Assembly (NCBI GenBank): GCA_004283105.1
Contig: SHLN01000134.1
Location: 1-7,226 of the forward strand
Origin: Acidimicrobiia bacterium
GTDB taxonomy: Bacteria > Actinomycetota > Acidimicrobiia > Spongiisociales > SHLN01
Direction of reading: 5' to 3'
Length of the DNA: 7,226 nt
Shown here one piece after another: positions 6,177 to 7,226 of this stretch. The translations under genes were made by a program, and so were the position numbers. Numbering within the stretch: position 1 is the first letter of the stretch; each line of letters starts with the position of its first letter. The notes under the pieces are model-generated. The model was not told the DNA's origin and searched no databases. It saw nothing but the letters and a program-made list of their open reading frames with translations.

Positions 6177-6611
6177 CTAGTCCTCCGGAACGGGAGCGAG
6201 TAGCAGCGCACAGCGGGCCTGGTGTGCCAGCTTGGACGACACCGACCCGAGGACGAACCGTTTCATGGCGCCGAAACCGCGATGCCCGACCACGATGACG
6301 TCGGCGCTGCGGTCCTCAGCCACGCTGAGAATCACGTCCGCCGGCGCACCCGCCAGAACGACCCGCTCGGCCTTCACCTTCAGGTCGGTGAGAATTTCCT
6401 CGGCAGCCGAGAACGCCGCATCCGCCATCTCCTCCATGTTGGCAAGGCTCTCTTGCGACAGCGGCTGACCCGGAACCAGTGGAGGAAGCGGGGCCGCATG
6501 AACGAGCAGGACCTGCGCGTCCCGCCCTTGCGTCATCTCGCCGCCTATGCGGGTCGCCGACTGAGCTCCCGGCGAGCCATCAACCGCAATGAGAATCGTT
6601 TTGAACGCCAC
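6177..6611 (-). CDS. Universal stress protein, UspA family
   Basis: This 144-aa single-domain cytoplasmic protein has the Usp Rossmann-like fold and is expected to bind ATP and to dimerise. It starts with KTILIAVDGS (4-13), where D11 is the conserved acidic residue near the nucleotide. It ends with the ATP motif G-2x-G-9x-G-S: G109, G112, then G122-S123, with S125 in the following position. Length is typical. The start is GTG at 6609-6611, supported by GAAGGGAG (6618-6625) 6 nt upstream. Family members respond to starvation, hypoxia or oxidative stress, but nothing here shows which signal applies. It is divergent from the small ABM-fold gene, so co-regulation from the shared 86-bp region is possible. 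Its stop codon lies 6 bp from that of the lipoprotein gene. Confidence 0.93.
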   Translation of the reverse strand: MAFKTILIAVDGSPGAQSATRIGGEMTQGRDAQVLLVHAAPLPPLVPGQPLSQESLANMEEMADAAFSAAEEILTDLKVKAERVVLAGAPADVILSVAEDRSADVIVVGHRGFGAMKRFVLGSVSSKLAHQARCALLLAPVPED

Positions 6612-6617
6612 CGTCGG

Positions 6618-6625
6618 CTCCCTTC
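6618..6625 (-). promoter_or_regulatory. Ribosome binding site of the universal stress protein
   Basis: GAAGGGAG on the minus strand is placed 6 nt before the GTG. It confirms the non-ATG start. Confidence 0.7.
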
Positions 6626-6661
6626 AGTTCAACCGTCCAGCCTGAGACGTGAACAGAAGTG

Positions 6662-6667
6662 TATGGT
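6662..6667 (+). promoter_or_regulatory. Candidate -10 element of the ABM-fold gene
   Basis: TATGGT fits TANNNT and lies 30 nt upstream of the ATG at 6698. No convincing -35 is seen at the right distance. Confidence 0.3.
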
Positions 6668-6684
6668 CGCGGGGACGCGAGCTT

Positions 6685-6692
6685 GGGAGGAG
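6685..6692 (+). promoter_or_regulatory. Ribosome binding site fixing the ABM-fold gene start
   Basis: GGGAGGAG is followed by a 5-nt gap and ATG. It rules out the upstream ATG at 6659 as the main start. Confidence 0.8.
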
Positions 6693-6697
6693 CCATC

Positions 6698-6988
6698 ATG
6701 TCAATGCGAGTCGTTGCACACCTGCGAGCCCAGGAGGGCAAGGGGGTTGCGCTCGGCGAGGCGCTCTCACGCCTCATCGAACCAACCAGGGCAGAGCCGG
6801 GGAACATCAGTTACGAGCTACTTGCGAGCCTCGATGACGACCGGAGTTACACCTTTGTCGAGGAGTACGTGGATGGCGATGCCCTCGACGCCCATATGGG
6901 TACGCCTCACGTTCAGGCAGCAATTGCGGCTATGCCCGAGTTGGTTGAGGGCGATCTCGATCTGAGGACATATCGACTGATCGGCTGA
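6698..6988 (+). CDS. Antibiotic biosynthesis monooxygenase (ABM)-fold protein, YgiN-like
   Basis: This 96-aa ferredoxin-like alpha/beta protein resembles the ABM family of small dimeric proteins, including quinol monooxygenase YgiN and the autoinducer-processing LsrG. Typical features are the opening strand MRVVAHLRAQEGKG (3-16), a helix to residue 30, EPGNISYELL (33-42), FVEEYVDGDALDAH (53-66) and the conserved TPH at 69-71 followed by a helix. Length is as expected. The open frame extends 13 codons upstream, but GGGAGGAG (6685-6692) sits 5 nt before the ATG at 6698 and fixes this start. These enzymes work without metal or flavin on quinols or small aldehydes and the substrate cannot be read from sequence. 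Divergence from the stress protein gene is consistent with a redox or stress role, but this is inference. Confidence 0.85.
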   Translation: MSMRVVAHLRAQEGKGVALGEALSRLIEPTRAEPGNISYELLASLDDDRSYTFVEEYVDGDALDAHMGTPHVQAAIAAMPELVEGDLDLRTYRLIG

Positions 6989-7003
6989 AGGCAGCCCGCG
7001 AGA

Positions 7004-7035
7004 CGGTCAACGGTCAACGGTCAACGGTCAACGGT
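7004..7035. repeat. CGGTCAA heptamer tandem array
   Basis: Four exact copies of CGGTCAA run from 7004 to 7031, followed by a partial CGGT to 7035. They begin 15 bp after the stop of the ABM-fold gene. No coding frame is supported. On the minus strand each unit reads TTGACCG, which resembles a -35 box, but no partner -10 stands out. Copy number is likely variable between strains. Confidence 0.9.
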
Positions 7036-7067
7036 TCGGCGCAGCAACCCGAAGGGTTGCCGCCGAA
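7035..7067. repeat. Extended 14-bp hairpin with GAA loop
   Basis: Inner arms GCAACCC (7044-7050) and GGGTTGC (7054-7060) enclose GAA. The stem continues outward as TTCGGCG (7035-7041) and CGCCGAA (7061-7067), interrupted only by a 2-nt bulge (7042-7043). It could act as a transcription terminator for either side, but neither strand has a T-tract. Confidence 0.75.
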
Positions 7068-7079
7068 GTGCCAAGGAAC
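7064..7079 (-). repeat. Dispersed repeat, copy 3 (GTTCCTTGG-CACTTCG, inverted)
   Basis: On the minus strand GTTCCTTGG (7071-7079) runs directly into CACTTCG (7064-7070). Both words and their order match copies 1 and 2, except that the 4-nt gap is missing. It overlaps the outer stem of the hairpin at 7035-7067. Confidence 0.65.
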
Positions 7080-7095
7080 GCCGAGCCAAATCCCT

Positions 7096-7118
7096 GGAGT
7101 CCGACGAAGTCGGACTCC
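7096..7118. repeat. 10-bp hairpin with GAA loop
   Basis: The arm GGAGTCCGAC (7096-7105), the loop GAA (7106-7108) and the perfect complement at 7109-7118 make the longest uninterrupted stem of the GAA-loop set. On the minus strand CTTGGGAG overlaps its start (7115-7122), as CTTGGGAG also joins the hairpins in the array at 1-94. Confidence 0.8.
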
Positions 7119-7121
7119 CAA

Positions 7122-7138
7122 GCTCGGCGAAGCCGAGC
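7122..7138. repeat. 7-bp hairpin with GAA loop beside the tRNA 3' end
   Basis: Arms GCTCGGC and GCCGAGC enclose GAA, with GCGAAGC at the centre. In the direction of tRNA transcription it begins 2 nt after the tRNA ends, so it may help end or process the transcript. It is followed there only by TT, not a full T-tract. Confidence 0.7.
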
Positions 7139-7140
7139 CG

Positions 7141-7224
7141 TGCCCGGAGCAGGATTTGAACCTGCACGCCCCGAAGGGCAGCGGATTTTAAGTCCGCCAC
7201 GTCTGCCAATTCCGTCATCCGGGC
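7141..7224 (-). tRNA. tRNA-Leu, anticodon UAA
   Basis: The minus strand folds as an 84-nt class II tRNA. The acceptor arms are GCCCGGA and TCCGGGC with discriminator A at 7141. The anticodon stem is GCGGA/TCCGC with loop CTTAAAA, giving anticodon TAA at 7188-7190. The long variable arm contains GCCC-TTCG-GGGC. The T arm is GCAGG/CCTGC with loop TTCAAAT. The anticodon, A73 and long variable arm together identify leucine. It reads UUA, and probably UUG by wobble, both rare codons in a GC-rich genome. CCA is not encoded, since CGG follows A73, so a CCA-adding enzyme is needed. The promoter lies beyond the window. Confidence 0.95.
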
Positions 7225-7226
7225 GA

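Noticed and set aside
6659..6697. Upstream ATG extending the ABM-fold protein by 13 residues
   Set aside because: The extension contains the strong ribosome site for the ATG at 6698 and adds nothing family-like.
7004..7035. Heptamer array as iterons of a replication origin
   Set aside because: The unit is only 7 bp with no spacer, there is no AT-rich region or rep gene nearby, and slippage explains it better.
7021..7218. 65-codon minus-strand open frame beginning MTELADVADLKSAA
   Set aside because: It is a translation of the tRNA-Leu gene and the downstream hairpins, a well-known annotation artefact.

Overview
The window is GC-rich and reads as chromosomal DNA from an actinobacterium. The evidence is GTG starts, strongly GC-biased third codon positions, a tRNA gene without an encoded CCA end, an actinobacterial lipoprotein signal, and an acyltransferase with its GNAT domain at the N terminus. 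A deep-branching class such as Acidimicrobiia is a guess from overall style and was not tested. I see no phage genes, transposase, CRISPR array or integrase.

Layout. Positions 1-115 hold a 26-bp tandem repeat made of perfect hairpins. Positions 189-2930 (minus) encode a 913-aa GNAT/acyl-CoA-synthetase fusion, probably a Pat-type protein lysine acyltransferase. Divergent from it, 3013-4206 (plus) encodes a winged-helix AlkZ/YcaQ-like protein in which the usual QxQ/QxD catalytic motif appears as HxS. Positions 4207-4568 are a gene-free stretch packed with hairpin repeats. Positions 4569-5012 (minus) encode a close relative of yeast-type (Fcy1) cytosine deaminase, divergent from a Met-rich lipoprotein at 5097-6170 (plus). 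That gene converges, with a 6-bp gap, on a UspA-type universal stress protein at 6177-6611 (minus). The stress protein gene is divergent from a small antibiotic-biosynthesis-monooxygenase (ABM) fold protein at 6698-6988 (plus). The window closes with a heptamer array, three more hairpins and tRNA-Leu(UAA) on the minus strand at 7141-7224.

How the genes relate. Every protein gene is a single-gene unit: the six alternate in strand and form three divergent pairs, so no multi-gene operon is visible. The contents suggest housekeeping and stress functions: acyl-CoA-linked lysine acylation, possible base repair, pyrimidine salvage, a stress protein and a small oxidoreductase-like protein. A shared pathway is not supported.

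The most unusual signal is in the intergenic DNA. Three separate gaps carry short perfect palindromes with a GAA (TTC on the other strand) triloop. Their stems differ in sequence but stay complementary, and they are linked by a shared GTTCCTTGG word and a CACTTCG word. Several contain GCGAAGC, known as an exceptionally stable DNA mini-hairpin. The second point of interest is the lipoprotein, about 10.6% methionine, with Met/Asp-alternating strands.
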